From Glandiceps talaboti (lineage: Eukaryota; Hemichordata; Enteropneusta; Spengelidae): 64,000 nt of DNA. Where the stretch lies: NCBI RefSeq assembly GCF_964340395.1, contig NC_135562.1, positions 18,818,126 through 18,882,125 on the forward strand, given 5' to 3'. Position numbers and translations under genes: made by a program. This document shows, piece after piece, positions 26,230 through 39,351 of the stretch. The notes under the pieces are model-generated. The model was not told where the DNA came from. It did no database searches and was given only the letters and a program-made list of their open reading frames with translations. The number at the start of each line of letters is the position of its first letter. Within the stretch, counting starts at the first letter, position 1.

Positions 26230-26745
26230 GATCTGTTGGTATCTTTTTATTCTCAAAAACCAGTTCCAACAACGAAAGCGATTGAACTGGAAGCGGTGTA
26301 TACTGACAATACAGAATTGGTCTACCACGCTATATAGGAAGCAATGTTACAACCCTATTTATGTATATCGAGCTGGGGGGTCCTACTAATGCCGTGTGGA
26401 ATAATTAAATAGAGAGGTGTGGCTTGAGTCAATGATACTCTGCCTTTCAGCAAAATCTGTAGCTGATGGTTATTAAATGGAAAGTGCATTAGTGTCTAGA
26501 TCTAATTGTGTGTGTGTGGGGGTGGGGGGGGGAGGGGGGTGATATATTTCGAATTGAGTAGAGCACCGGGTTTTTCTTTCGGCCCCTTTGAAATGATTAA
26601 CTCTAAAACAGACCTCGGGGAACCCCCCCCCCCATCAGACTTATTGTTCACCCAGGTTTGTGATATATTGTTCTATTTGAAGTATCCATAATCCTACCCT
26701 GAAAGGTGTGACGTTGTGCACACTAGTTACCGTACGGTTGGGATA
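26230..26745. other. upstream region of GPCR paralogue 1
   Basis: It contains a possible TATA-like CTATATAG (minus strand, about 26328-26335). Two low-complexity runs also occur, a G-rich block at about 26511-26541 and a C run at about 26623-26633. No other gene is seen. It does not resemble the region upstream of the second GPCR copy by eye. Confidence 0.4.
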
Positions 26746-27177
26746 GTTTGCCGTTTCTGTGATTGTTTGCTTGGAATACACGATTACGTCTTGAGAACAG
26801 CTCAGAAGAATGAACCATTAGTCATAATTACTCATAGCTTGTTGTTTGTTTACTAAACCGTTTCCAGGGAAACAAAATGGCTAATAAATGGAACAAACGT
26901 CAGCTGGAAACACTATTTTAGATACTCTGGCTGGCAAGTGTTTATTTATTACGTGATACACGTTTGCCGTTTCTGTGATTGTTTGCTTGGAATACACGAT
27001 TACGTCTTGTTGCGAACATATCAGAATAATGAACCATTAGTCATAATTACTCATAGCTTGTTGTTTGTTTACTAAACCATTTCCAGGAAACAAAATGGCT
27101 AATAAATGGAACAAACGTCAGCTGGACACACAATTTAGATACACTAGCTGGCAAGTGTTACTTTATAACGTGATATG
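26746..27177. repeat. direct tandem duplication, 216-bp unit
   Basis: Copies at 26746-26961 and 26962-27177 share GTTTGCCGTTTCTGTGATTG, GGAATACACGATTACGTC and AAATGGCTAATAAATGGAAC among other blocks. A single inverted copy lies at about 34640-34856, in the mirror position of the large palindrome. The duplication therefore happened in the left arm after the palindrome formed, or one unit was lost on the right. Confidence 0.9.
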
Positions 27178-27822
27178 TTTCTGCATGACATTGTTATAGA
27201 AAACAAGTGTAGCTAAATAGAACCATCTATACACTATTGCGGCCAACAACAATCAGTTACCAAGGTAACCATCAGTATATCCATTATGTAACTCTATTCC
27301 TTCGATACAACCTTTAACAATTAAAACAGTTCGTAGTTTGCTACTTAATACGGTGAATTTTTAAAAAGTAATAATTCTGTACAGAACATTTTTGAAATAA
27401 CATATATACCCGCATTTTAGTCTAGTCAATGTGTATACTCAATACGTAAAGATTGACACTTGCATTATATATTCAATGACAATGTGACACATATATACAC
27501 AGCAACAGACTGAAGCGTGTATTGTTGTCTTTATTAAGACTTGTACTTTACAAAAAAAATTATAAACATTTTATGCCATGAATTATGATCTTTGCATTGT
27601 GCTATGTAACAACGTATGGAATGCAGCAACCGACAGTTGAGGGTTGGACATATGCATGTGATATTGTTTTTCATCATATATATCAAATGTAATTGGATTA
27701 GTTAAAGAGTGACAACTAAATTTATCGTCGTTTTGGTAACAGTAATTGCAACTAGAACTAAATATTCGGGAAGTATTTTCTTAATCGACCCGCGAATAAA
27801 ACTGGCAGTTTTCTCAACATAT

Positions 27823-28068
<246 letters not shown>

Positions 28069-28138
28069 CTATGCCATAACATTCATATATAGGCAGGTAT
28101 TAATCAACTATGTCAAGCCTTGAATATCTTGAAAAAGA

Positions 28139-28140
<2 letters not shown>

Positions 28141-28198
<58 letters not shown>
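28141..28198. repeat. (TA)n microsatellite
   Basis: About 29 TA units, present only in the left palindrome arm. Confidence 0.97.
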
Positions 28199-28207
<9 letters not shown>

Positions 28208-28718
28208 TTAATCCCACCCACCACCACTTAATACTGAGCTATCCTTAATACTGATCAACGAACATTATATCCAATATCTTCAGCTGGTTGAAATGAGAAG
28301 GTAATTCTCAAACATGTCAGAATAAATTCTTTGGGTCGTTAAGGCAGCATAAAAACGTAATATTTCCTTACTGAAATTACCAACTGAACACAGTCAAGAA
28401 AATTATTTGATTGCTATATGTGTACATGTATCGTACTAGTGTATATTTTACCTTCTCGTTAGTATTCGACGATTGAGAGTGTAAACGCTATATTCTTTGT
28501 GTTTTCAAAACAAAAGACAGTCACTAGACTTAACGGCAATTCTAATCATTGAAATTGGCTTATTCACAACGTGTTGTAACGACCACTACGCTCATATTTA
28601 GAGATCAAGGATCTGTAGACGTCATTAGGGCGACTTTAACGATGTATGTAGTTGATCTGTGAATATACAACATTCACAATGAATTACTCTCTCCCATTAC
28701 ATTGCGATTGTAATTATT

Positions 28719-28755
28719 TTGTATGTATGTATGTATGTATGTATGTATGTATGTA
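28719..28755. repeat. (TATG)n microsatellite
   Basis: About nine TATG units. At the mirror position (about 33630-33660) the right arm has an A/T-rich run instead. Confidence 0.95.
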
Positions 28756-29449
28756 GGATTATTTTTTGTCTTTTTCCCTAAAAAAGATATATTATTTTGA
28801 ATTGTAAAACAGAGATATATTAGAATACAGAGTAAAGGTGACAAGAGAACCACAAATATACAAGAACAAACACAACACTAATATATTATTATAGAACATA
28901 TGCTTCGTAGTTTTAATAATCAACGCATAATAATAACAAGGACATCGCGTGACTGAGCCTTAGACTGAGCCTTAGGGTTATGAACTATAGCCTGAGGGGT
29001 GGTATCGAATCGTGATATTACCATCGCTTATAGTATGGCAAGCCGAGTAAAGCAAAAAGAACATTTTGAATTGCAACTTTATTTTTCAAATTGTTTATAT
29101 TGCTTGTACGAATGTTTTTGATATGTTCATCTTTTTACCTAACTCTACGATTAATGTTGCTACCTATTTTATATACATTTTCACTTTTTAAATATATTTG
29201 TTCTTATCATTATATATAGTAAATTGTTAATATTTTTATTGCTATTTTTCTGGGTTTTTTTTTTGTTATATCTTAGTGACGATTATTTTTTTGTAGAGGG
29301 CGTGGTTGGCCTCCTGTAGACTTCGGGGACCACCTAACACATGGATTGCAGCAGGGAGGTTGTTGAGATACATTGTGTAAATCATATAAAGTTAGAAGAA
29401 AGCGTATTAGAATTGATACAAAACACATAAATGTCATTTGTAATGTCAT

Positions 29450-29800
29450 GAATTTGTAATTAATGTCTTTTGGTTCCGACATGTTGATGTTGTTTGTGTA
29501 TGTCGCCAAAGACCTAGTTACAGCACAGACAGTAGTGGTTTGTAGTTAAAGAAATGAATAGCTTGTATTTAATGTTTGACATGGGTATAAAGACAATATG
29601 TATATGCCCCGTGTGTCTAGAGACGTGATTTACGATACACGGGGCACATATCTATTGTCTTTACATCTACGTGCCCGAAATCTTGCAATAAAATGTATTC
29701 AAATCTTTGACTAGGTGTTTGGCGACATGTATAAGTAGCATCATGTTAGAACCCAAACATAGTAATTCCAAACTCCTGTCATTATAGGATCGGAGACACA
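29450..29800. repeat. nested hairpin element inside the left arm
   Basis: It is centred near 29626. AAAGACAATATGTATATGCC (29593-29612) mirrors GGCACATATCTATTGTCTTT (29643-29662). TATGTCGCCAAAGACCTAGT (29499-29518) mirrors the sequence at about 29711-29731. Weaker pairing continues outward. The right arm contains the same nested hairpin at 32690-33250, with an extra ~270 bases near 32790-33060. The hairpin was therefore present before the whole segment was duplicated in inverted orientation. It resembles a fold-back MITE. Confidence 0.75.
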
Positions 29801-30734
29801 TATTATATATTCAATTTTGGTGACATACCCTGATTCCCACGACAGCTACTGTTGGAACTTTTTTTTTCAAATGAGATTTCATTTATTTTCATCATAGTTT
29901 ACAGAATATTTTCGAATTAACTATCACTCAGACCTAAATACTTTGTTTAGATATCAACATTGCACGTTTTGTTTTTTATTCCCTGCATTTTTCCTTCGCC
30001 ATGTTTCATCCAGCTCAATTGTCATTAAAGGTTCTATAACAAATAGAGTTCTTAATTAATGGATTTAATTTCGTACTGCACCGATATTTACAATGGAGTT
30101 GTAATATAAAGGAAACATAATGACATAAAGGTTATACAAGGAACATAAATTTATTTTTTATTGTTGGCTAATTCGTTATTTGAATAATGAGCGATTGTGG
30201 TGACATACTCCGTAATCCCGGAGTTGTATATGTTACCCAACGCTTTACACACCAACAGGAGTTCCATATTTATGAACCGAAAGAGGGCGCAAAACATTCT
30301 AGGTTTAAGCCGTTAACAACTTGACTAACACAATAGGAGTTTCAAACCGACCGGCAGAGCGACCAAGACATGTTTAACGTTCACATCCTACATGATAATG
30401 CTTCGAAGAAAGCAAAAAAAAACAACCCAACTTTGTATTTTGAACGCAAATTTAGAATAGTCACATTATAATATTGTCTTAACAATATCAAGTGATCGAA
30501 TGCGATTAGTTTGAAATGTATATATCAATTTGATTTTCTTAAATTTATTTCAGCAGAAAATATACTTCCTTTACATAAAGCATTAAACATGCTAAACTAC
30601 AAATATAAATGCTGCCCTCTGCGGCACGTTGAGAAAAAGTCAGGCAATGCGGTTGCTTGTAAGGTGAACAGAGCAAATTCGAAACAGAGACAAGCTTTTA
30701 AGTTTCAATATAATTGTATTCGTTTATTCTGTAT

Positions 30735-30784
30735 AGTGACCCTAAATGTCATGGACTTTTGATTATGAAATCAGTTCAGTCAAG
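30735..30784. other. 50-bp spacer at the centre of the palindrome
   Basis: Unpaired sequence between the innermost mirrored blocks. No feature seen in it. Confidence 0.7.
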
Positions 30785-31465
30785 ATACAAAATAAACGAA
30801 TAAAATATATTGAAACTTAATTACCTCTGTTCATCGTACAATCAGCCGCTACATATCTGAAGTTATCTCAACGTGCCACTGCGGGCAGCATTTACATCAA
30901 AATTGTCTAGTTTATCATGGTTAGTGCTTTGTGTAAAATATACTTTTTTGCTGAAATAAATTTAGTAAATTCAAATTGACATGTAGGGTTCAATCAAGTT
31001 ATCTCATTCGATCAAGACAATAAATAATGTGACTATTCTAAATTTGCGTTCAAAATATCAATTTTGTTTTGCTTAATCAAATCATTTCCATGTAGGATGT
31101 GAACGTACAAACATGTCTTGATCACTCGCCTGGTCAGTCTGAAACCCATTTTGTGTTGGTCAAGTGGTTTACGGCTTAAACCTATCATGTTTTGCGCCCT
31201 CTATTGGCTCTTGAAATATGAAACTCCTGTTGTTTTTGATAACATATACAACATCTCCAAGTTTACGGAGTATGTCACCACAATACACTCGTTCATTATT
31301 CGAATAACGGATTAGCAAACAATAAAAGGAAAAAAATATCTTTTTTATAGCCTCTATCATTATGTTTCTATTAGAATACAACTCCATTTGTTATAGGACC
31401 TTTTAAGACATTTTAACTGGTTAAAACATGACGAAGGAAAATTCCGGGAATAAAAAATAGTGCCA

Positions 31466-32331
31466 TTGGCGTTGTAGCACAACTGTATTCATCTGTTGCT
31501 ATGGGCGTGGTGTTGTTGCTAAGCATATTTGCATACATTTTTGGAATCTTTTTTAACCTGTCCTTCCCGCTTTTCACTTTTGCAATATACACCATCATTT
31601 AGCTATTGCTATGGGCGTGGTCGTGTTGCTAGGCATACTTCAATATATTTGTTTTAATCTGTATTCACTTACCTACCCACCTTTGTTTTTATCTTTGTGA
31701 TGTGCATCATCATATGTCTTTTAAACTGCATGGTGAATGGGGTTGAAACTTGTTGGGGATGTTTCTGGCGGTGTTATTCTGTTTGACTCATAAGGTTTTG
31801 ACCCTAATTTGCATATCGCTGATGGGATCCTCGCGTTGTGAATACAACTTCATCTACACAAGAAAATAGGCATCATCATTAACTTTAAGACCAATATGTG
31901 CACTATATTTGGAGTTATAGATTTTTGACCAAGATGACGTATTTTATCCCTAATTTGTATATCTCTGATGGAATCATCATGTAATGAACTATCATTAATA
32001 TAAACATCCTGAAACGCATTCCAACCAAATTTCAGGCCAATCTGCTCGGTAGTTTTGGAATTAAAGATTTTTGACCAAAAAGGCCCACTGTTATGCCTTA
32101 TTTGCATGTCACTGATGTTATCACCATGTCATTAACAATTCTTAATTTAAACACTCCTAAGAACAATCGCACTAGATTGCAGTAGACCAAAAATCACATT
32201 TTTTCTACCCAAATCACACACCGGTGGTAAGATTTGAACAATTTCCCAACTAGACACGCACGGTAACATACCCACCAATTATCATGGCAATCGGTCTAGC
32301 GGTTTTTTACTTTAAGTTGTTTACACACGCG

Positions 32332-32399
<68 letters not shown>

Positions 32400-32447
32400 G
32401 ACACTTTGCCATGCCTATAGCATTACTGAACCTAAGAAGTTCAGTTG
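31466..32447. mobile_element. inserted element with two tandem-repeat families and a CA microsatellite
   Basis: The left arm lacks this block, so comparing arms defines it as an insertion of about 0.98 kb. It contains two ~113-bp units (GTTGCTATGGGCGTGG at about 31496 and TATTGCTATGGGCGTGG at about 31605). Three ~148-bp units follow (CCTAATTTGCATATC near 31802, then variants near 31949 and 32096), then an uninterrupted (CA)n ending in CAGACAG at 32331-32402. The architecture parallels the ~150-bp array plus CAGA element elsewhere in the window, with unrelated core sequence. A short inverted pair CACAACTG/CAGTTGTG lies near its ends. No ORF. Confidence 0.7.
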
Positions 32448-33744
32448 TGGTGGAAAAAAAACCAGGCAATGTTGACTTTGAACCAAAGCATCTAGATCTG
32501 ATTGACATTAAATTCGTCGGTCACGTCTGCAAATATTCTATAAACCATAATGAAAAAAAATCAAATGACATCCCGTTAATTACCATAGTAACTGTCGTGA
32601 ACGGCATATCACCAAAAATCAATATACGCGTCTCTTTTCCTATGAGTTTGTCATTATTGTGTTTGAGTTCAGACATGATGCTATTTATACATGTCGCCTA
32701 ACACCTAGTCAAAGAAATTAATATCTTTTTTTTCCCAATAGTTCATGCACACAGGTGTAAAGACAATAGGGATATCTCCTTCTTTATTACCTACTTATTA
32801 AATTTTACATTTGTAGACAAAATAAATAATACATGTTTTGAGGTAGGTAAAAGGAGACCAGAAAATTAGCTATTTGCTAATCAAGTCTGTCTCCTTAGAC
32901 ACTGTAAATAAAATTTATAAATAAATACATGACAAAATATAAAGAGGGCACTGAAAAAACCCGAAATATCTATGAAAATATATACAGTGTACATCAACAT
33001 GAGATGCAATATATTCACATCAGGTAAAGAAAATCTTTTAGTCAGTTACGAAAAACATTCCTTGATGATTTGGACCTAACATCAAGAGTATGTGCCTCGT
33101 GTATCTTGAATCACGTCTCTAGACGTACGGGGCATATACATATTGTTTTTATACTCTAGTGAACTATTAAATACAAGATATTCATTTCTCTAACTAGGTA
33201 TTTGGCGACATTGTATAAACAGCGTCATGTCTACACCCAAACACAGTAATTACAAACTCAAGACAATACAAAACACATTTTGGTGTGTAGTGTCTATTCT
33301 AATGCGCTTTTTTTCTAACCGAATATGATTTATACAATGTGAAATCAAGATTCATTACCATCCTTCAGGCCAGAGTTCATGACTATAATATTAACCATTG
33401 CCTTCGACTCAAGCACCAACAAAACTACGCCATCCCTTGGGTCGCGTGATATTTCAATTTGCAATTGTCCTTGTTATCGTGCGTAAAATTATTTAAACTA
33501 TGAAGTATAGGTGTTGTTCTATATATTGTGTTTGTTCTTGTCTGCTTGTGGTGCCTTTGTTAGCTTTCCTCCATATTCAATTTTCCGTTTTACAAAACAA
33601 AAATAAGATGGGTTTTAAACAGAAAAAAAATGATAATAATAATTACAAAAAAAATAATTACAATCGCAAAGTGATGGCAGCGAGTAATTGAGTTCGAATG
33701 TTGTATATTGAGCCATCAAAGATCAACTAAATATACCGCGCGCA

Positions 33745-33746
33745 TG

Positions 33747-33778
<32 letters not shown>

Positions 33779-33968
33779 TGTACGTATGTATGTATGTATG
33801 TATGTATGTATGTGTGTGTGTATGTATGTATGTATGTAAAAAGATGTATGTATGTATGTATGTATGTATGTATGTATGTATGTATGTATGTATGCATGGA
33901 TGCATAGTGTGTTATTATGTGTATATATATGGGGGGTGCTTACGTGCGTGCGTGCGTGCGTGCGTGCG
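33745..33968. repeat. TATG and TGCG microsatellites
   Basis: Two long TATG blocks separated by AAAAAGATG, then GTGTATATATATGGGGGG and five TGCG units near 33950. Confidence 0.95.
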
Positions 33969-34856
33969 TATACACACACACTCATATTCGTAAACGACCC
34001 ACAAATAAAATAGTCAGTTTTCTCATATTTGTAGGTCGTTTTGGAAAATACATCCTAAATAATTAGTTTTAGTTGCAAACCATGTTACCAAAATCTAGTT
34101 GTCACTCTTTAACTAATCCAATTACATTTGATATACATGATGAAAAAAAAATGCCCACTATCGATCACATGCCCAACCCTCAATTGTCGGTTACTACACT
34201 CCATATGTTGTTACATAGCACATTGCAATAATCATAATTCATGGCATAACATTTGTAGTTTTTCATTTTATTTTTTTGTAAAGTACACTTAATATAGACA
34301 ACAATAAACGCTTCAGTCTGTTGCTTTGTATGTGTCGCATTTTCGTTGTATATATATAATACAACTGTCAATCTTTACGTATTGAGTATACACGTCGACT
34401 AGACTAAAATGCGGGTATTTATGTTATTTCAAAAACATTCTACATGTACAGAAGTAGTAACTTAAAGTATTACTTTTAATAATTCTCCTTATTGAGTAGC
34501 AAACTATAGTCTGTTTTAATTGTTAAAGGTTGTATCGAAAGACTAGAGTTACATAATGGATATACTGATGGTTAACTTGGTAACTGATTGTTGCTGGCTG
34601 CAATAGTGTATAGACGGTTATATTTAGCTACACTAGTTTTTTTTAAATAACAATTTCACTAAAACATATCACGTAATAAAGTAACGCTTGCCAGCTGGAG
34701 TATCTAAAATAGTGTTTCCAGCTGATGTTTGTTCAATTTATTAGCCATTCTGTTTCCATGGAAACGGTTTAGTAAACAACAAGCTATGAGTAACATCATA
34801 ATTGGTTCCTTCTTGGATGTTGTCAACACGTAATTTCGTGTATTCCAAGCAAACAA

Positions 34857-35539
34857 GTGTAGATTTTTTACCCGTTTCTGGCTAAAATGTAGACTTTTGA
34901 CCTTTTGAATTTTTGTAGCGTTTGTGGTTGTAATTTTTGTCCACCAGGGTACATATGTACCCATTACCCACCCGAGTACCCCCCCCCCCCCTGGGGACGA
35001 ACATCACTGCGTAATAATATCATTTAGGTAACCAAACATCAGCTGTAACCTTTTGACACCGTGTCCTATTGTTATGCAAATCTTCCGTTTACATTGTAAA
35101 AAGTAAGTTCGGCGATGTTTGCGCGAGAATAAGGGGAGAACCATTTGATTTCGGGGGGGGGGGGGCAGGAGGAAATAGGTATGGCATGAATTTTTTTCCA
35201 ATCACTGTGAAAGCATTTTTTTTCTGTTGTCAGTCCTGCATCAAATTATTTTTTCCATATACAGAAGCAATGGAAAATTTTTTTCTCGGTTACCAATTTT
35301 GTAATGTGCGGTTCATAACTATACCTACATGTCACTGGTTCACAACTAACTTGTTCTGTGTAAGTAGCAATAAGTAGCAGTTAACAATCCGTGCTTCTAT
35401 TTAAGATAGATAGCTGGTAAAAAAAATCCACGAGGAGCTGACTGATCACTTGGCTAACTAACCTTTAAACCAATTTATTATTACCAAACAAAGTAATCAA
35501 GTTTGAACCAGCCTGGAAAATGCTTCCACTTATAAGTAT
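34857..35539. other. intergenic with a perfect palindrome and G/C runs
   Basis: A perfect 16-bp palindrome GGGTACATATGTACCC lies at 34947-34962. C and G runs longer than 10 occur at about 34980 and 35154. No gene recognised. Confidence 0.5.
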
Positions 35540-36106
35540 AATGTGTTTATTCAAAACACTATAGGCCACCGGCCCAAAAGTATACATAACACAAAATCAG
35601 GTACAGACTTGAGGGAGCAAAGGAAAATACTTATAGCTTTCAAAAACATAATAACAAAGCATAATATCAAAGCAGCACTTAGTGAAAAGAAAAGAACCAA
35701 AAGTAATGTACAATCAAATCTGTCAAAATGTATATTGCAAGTGTTACAGAATTCCAGTTCAAAACATTTCATGTGAACTTAATCTCTTTTTCATTGAAAA
35801 AAATAAAAACTTGGCAAGCTGTCTAATAACTGCTGTATTATTGGATTCCATGAGCATTACAAACTTTTCGGTGTTTGGTAGTGTATGGTATAATCTAGGT
35901 AAGTGTTGTTCCCTGAGTTCAGTGTACAGTAGACAAACTAAGCAAAAATGGTACTCGTCTTCTATAGTATTCAAATTACAGTGCAGACATATTCTTTCAG
36001 TTCTCAGCAGATCGAGCTGTCTACCAGTTTCTATATTTAAACTGTGTGTGGAAATCCTAAAATGGCATAGTGCATTTCTAAAACATAGTTTGTCCAGTAC
36101 GGTTAA

Positions 36107-37714
36107 CTATTTTTCTCTATTGAACAGTGATTTGAAAGTGCGATAGGTATCTAGTTTGGGGTATAAACACAATTTTGATTTCCACTCTTGCATATACATG
36201 TCTCTGGAGCGCTGTTTAAATAAACTTAAAAATGTTTTTGTACACCCTACACCCTGATTAAACCAGGCCTCACCCAATCCCATTGTAAAAAGTAGCTTTT
36301 TAACCCCTAATGCCCAACAATTCTTTTCATTTTCTGCCTCATAAAATTGAAAACTATAACATTTGTGGGGTAAACGGTCTTGCGGTAGAGACAATAACCT
36401 CAACCAGTATTTGATAACTCTAGCTAGTCTAATAGTACGAACTGGAAAACGACCTAATTCTCCCTTGACAGCTAAATTAGGAGCATTGTGATATACTTTC
36501 AAAATATGACAACAAAATTTATTCTGGACAATTTCAATTTGTTCACCTGTATGTAAACCCAAAACCTCACTCCCATACATCAAAATTGGTAAAATTTTAC
36601 AGTCAAAAACTTTGAAAGCCAAAGAAATGTCAATATTCCCAAAACGACTAAGTGCTGTTTTTACATTAAAAAGTGCTTTGGACGCTTGCAATGCAAGCTG
36701 CTTCTGTGCTTGATTCCATAACCCTGAACTAGATAACATAATACCAAGGTAGCAATAGGATGAAACTACATCTAATAGTTTACCATCCACTAACCATTTT
36801 TCTGAAGATTTTAGCCTCCCCCCGTTTCTAAATACTATCACTTTCGATTTAGAGGTGTTAACTTTAAGTTTCCATTTCTTTGTATATGAGGACAAATTAT
36901 TCAATAATCTTTGTAGACCAATTTGGGTTGTACTAAATAAAGCAAGATCATCTGCAAAAAGTAAAAAGAATAGTTTGATGGTTGCAATGTGTACACCTGC
37001 ATACTCATGTTCACATGCTTTGCCTAGGTCATTTATAAATAAAGTGAATAATAGGGGTGATAATACGCTACCTTGTTGAACTCCTAGTTCACACCTGAAA
37101 AACTCAGTTAAACCATCTGGGCATCGAATACAAGCTGTCACATTTACATACATTGAACGCAACACACTGAATAATTTTCCCCTAAGACCAGCTTTAAATA
37201 ATTTATAAAACAAAAGACTATGATTGATTCTATCAAAGGCTTTCTCTAGGTCTATGAATGCACAATATAATCTACCACTGAGGTGCAAATAACGGTCAAT
37301 TATGGTACGAAGAATAAAAATATTATCGGTTGTTGAATACTTCTTACGGAATCCAGCCTGTTCTTCAACTGGAGGGGAAATAACTTCTGACCACACTGTA
37401 AGTCTATGTAAAATTATGTCACTAAAAACCTTGTTTAGTGTTGGTAAGAGAGTGATACCCCTATAATTATTTACGGAATCAATTGAACCTTTCTTATGTA
37501 GGGGCATAATTAAACCTTTAGCTAAAATATCTGGAAAACACACACTGTCAAATATCCTATTAAATAAATGTAATATCAATGACTTAAGTGTACTTGGGGC
37601 ATTTTTTAAAATTGTAGGAGTTATTCCATCAAACCCTGGGGCTTTCCTATCTTTTAGTCTAGACATAGAGTTATCCAGTTCATCCATAGTTATCTCAGTA
37701 TCGAGAATGTTCAA
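36107..37714 (-). pseudogene. LINE 2 ORF2, reverse transcriptase part (after the frameshift)
   Basis: About 535 open codons, with no ATG at its beginning (the first codon is TTG). Reverse transcriptase motifs in order are APGFDG (25-30), NYRGITLLPTLNKVF (83-97), EEQAGFRK (118-124), FIDLEKAFDRINH (153-165), GVQQGSVLSPLLF (211-223) and the catalytic FADD (253-256). A thumb/C-terminal region follows with a VVSSYCYLGIML-like block. The frame is displaced from the endonuclease part by a 14-bp imperfect tandem duplication just upstream (about 37717-37744). It would not be translated as part of the full protein without a frameshift. Confidence 0.9.
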
Positions 37715-39330
37715 ATCAAAATCGGTGGAATAAAATCGGTGTCAGTTATATTTAGGTTATCTAGCAATAGTTTTACTTCTTCTAAAAAAGCATGGGAAGG
37801 GTCCTCACCTTGAACCACAGGTTCACTAAATAAAGATGAAAAATATGTAACCCAGTCTTTTGGTTTGATATTGGCAGGTATACCTCCCTTTCTTGGACTA
37901 ATTTTTGACCAAAAGGCTCTAGAATTGGACTGGCTTGCTAACAGTGCTAGATGCATTTTCTCTGATTCAAAAAACTCTCGCCTTTTCGCCCTCAAAAGAG
38001 AGTGATATTGATTCCGTAAATAAATATAACTATTCAAGTTGTTGTCAGACCTACTATTTCTAAAATAATTTAGAGATTTTCTAACTAGTAACTTTAGATG
38101 TCTACATTCATGATCAAACCAACCCCTAGAATTCCCATTATTAGAGATAAAGCTGGTCTTAGGGGTAACCTTAAGCTTCATGCTCTTTGCAGATTGTTGG
38201 ATTAGGTCAATAAGCACAGAAGCAGCCCCAGAAGTATCAGTTTCCAAAAGTAAATGAAAATGATCAATTTGACGTCTCCCAATTGAGTTCTCCCAAAATA
38301 AGTTGAAAGATTCTCTGTGGCTATCTCTCCACGCATACTTGGTATATGCAGATGTTTCACTGTCCAAAGTACTACTATTGTTGCCTGACACCAATGGAAA
38401 TTTCAAATCAAAAAGTACTGGGTGATGGTCTGATTCAGCCCGTTCATCAGACACACAAAAATGACTGAATAGATCAAAATTACACTTATCAGCTAAAACA
38501 TAGTCTATTACACTCCCACCAGTATCCTTGGTATATGTGAAATATCCCTTATCTCTATCATCAAATAATCTGCCATTTATAATTCTCATCTGAGTATTTT
38601 TACAAAAATCAAGTAAAAGTTGGCCATATGCATTTGTTGTTTCATCCATAGAAGTTCTAACAGAAATGTCATTATCAATTAAATAATCATCACCCAGTGA
38701 AACAAAATGGTTTGTATCATCAGTGACATAGTCAAGATCATTCGCAGTCCGCGCATTAAAATCACCACAAATTATAAAGTCAAAGTTAGGAAATTTAGAA
38801 CTATACAAAGCTAGCTCATCTTCAAGAATAGTGAAATTTTGCTGGTCAGAATAACTACTAGAACCCTGTGGTGAAAAGTACAGAACTCCAAAACATAATT
38901 TCAAGTGTTCAAATTTGAAAACAACCCAGACAATGTCATCTGATGAGACACTTTTACAAATGTTTACACACTTACAGTATTTCGAACGATAAAATATACT
39001 TATTCCACCAGAATTTCTACCCAAATGTTTTCTTTTAGATCTAGTAACATGATAACTCTCATAATCTTTCAGCGAAAAGGTATCTTTGGCAGTAGCCCAT
39101 GTTTCTGTTAGAAATATAAAATCATATTGTTGTAAATAAATACGTAAATCATCATTGTCCCATTTACTTTTCAAACCATTAATGTTCCAAAGTATACAAG
39201 AAATGGAACCGTATGACACGTTAAATACCTTATTAGTAGGGGGTTGATACAAACCGTCGGAAGTACATGTATTTTCAGTCTCTACATTGTTCCTTTCGAT
39301 CATTACACTTGTGTCCCTGGAGTTTCTCAT
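37711..39330 (-). CDS. LINE 2 ORF2, AP-like endonuclease part, prematurely ended
   Basis: 539 aa. The apurinic-endonuclease-type domain spans about 42-312: LWNINGLKSK (N49, N51), LTETW (E76), CGDFNART (188-195), SVIDYVLAD (273-281) and ESDHHPV (299-305), all catalytic positions present. The rest is the linker toward the polymerase. The stop at 37711-37713 follows the 14-bp duplication that shifts the frame. The start Met at 39330 lies 21 bases after the ORF1 stop. Confidence 0.88.
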   Translation of the reverse strand: MRNSRDTSVMIERNNVETENTCTSDGLYQPPTNKVFNVSYGSISCILWNINGLKSKWDNDDLRIYLQQYDFIFLTETWATAKDTFSLKDYESYHVTRSKRKHLGRNSGGISIFYRSKYCKCVNICKSVSSDDIVWVVFKFEHLKLCFGVLYFSPQGSSSYSDQQNFTILEDELALYSSKFPNFDFIICGDFNARTANDLDYVTDDTNHFVSLGDDYLIDNDISVRTSMDETTNAYGQLLLDFCKNTQMRIINGRLFDDRDKGYFTYTKDTGGSVIDYVLADKCNFDLFSHFCVSDERAESDHHPVLFDLKFPLVSGNNSSTLDSETSAYTKYAWRDSHRESFNLFWENSIGRRQIDHFHLLLETDTSGAASVLIDLIQQSAKSMKLKVTPKTSFISNNGNSRGWFDHECRHLKLLVRKSLNYFRNSRSDNNLNSYIYLRNQYHSLLRAKRREFFESEKMHLALLASQSNSRAFWSKISPRKGGIPANIKPKDWVTYFSSLFSEPVVQGEDPSHAFLEEVKLLLDNLNITDTDFIPPILI

Positions 39331-39351
39331 CGATGGGCCTTGGCCACACCC

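Larger units (their letters stand above)
30785..34856 (-). repeat. right arm of the ~8.1-kb imperfect palindrome
   Basis: This is the mirror copy of 26763-30734. It differs by a ~0.98-kb insertion (31466-32447), a ~270-base insertion near 32790-33060, different microsatellite content at 33745-33968, and a single instead of doubled 216-bp unit at its outer end. Outward of 34856 the match with the left flank stops. Confidence 0.88.
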
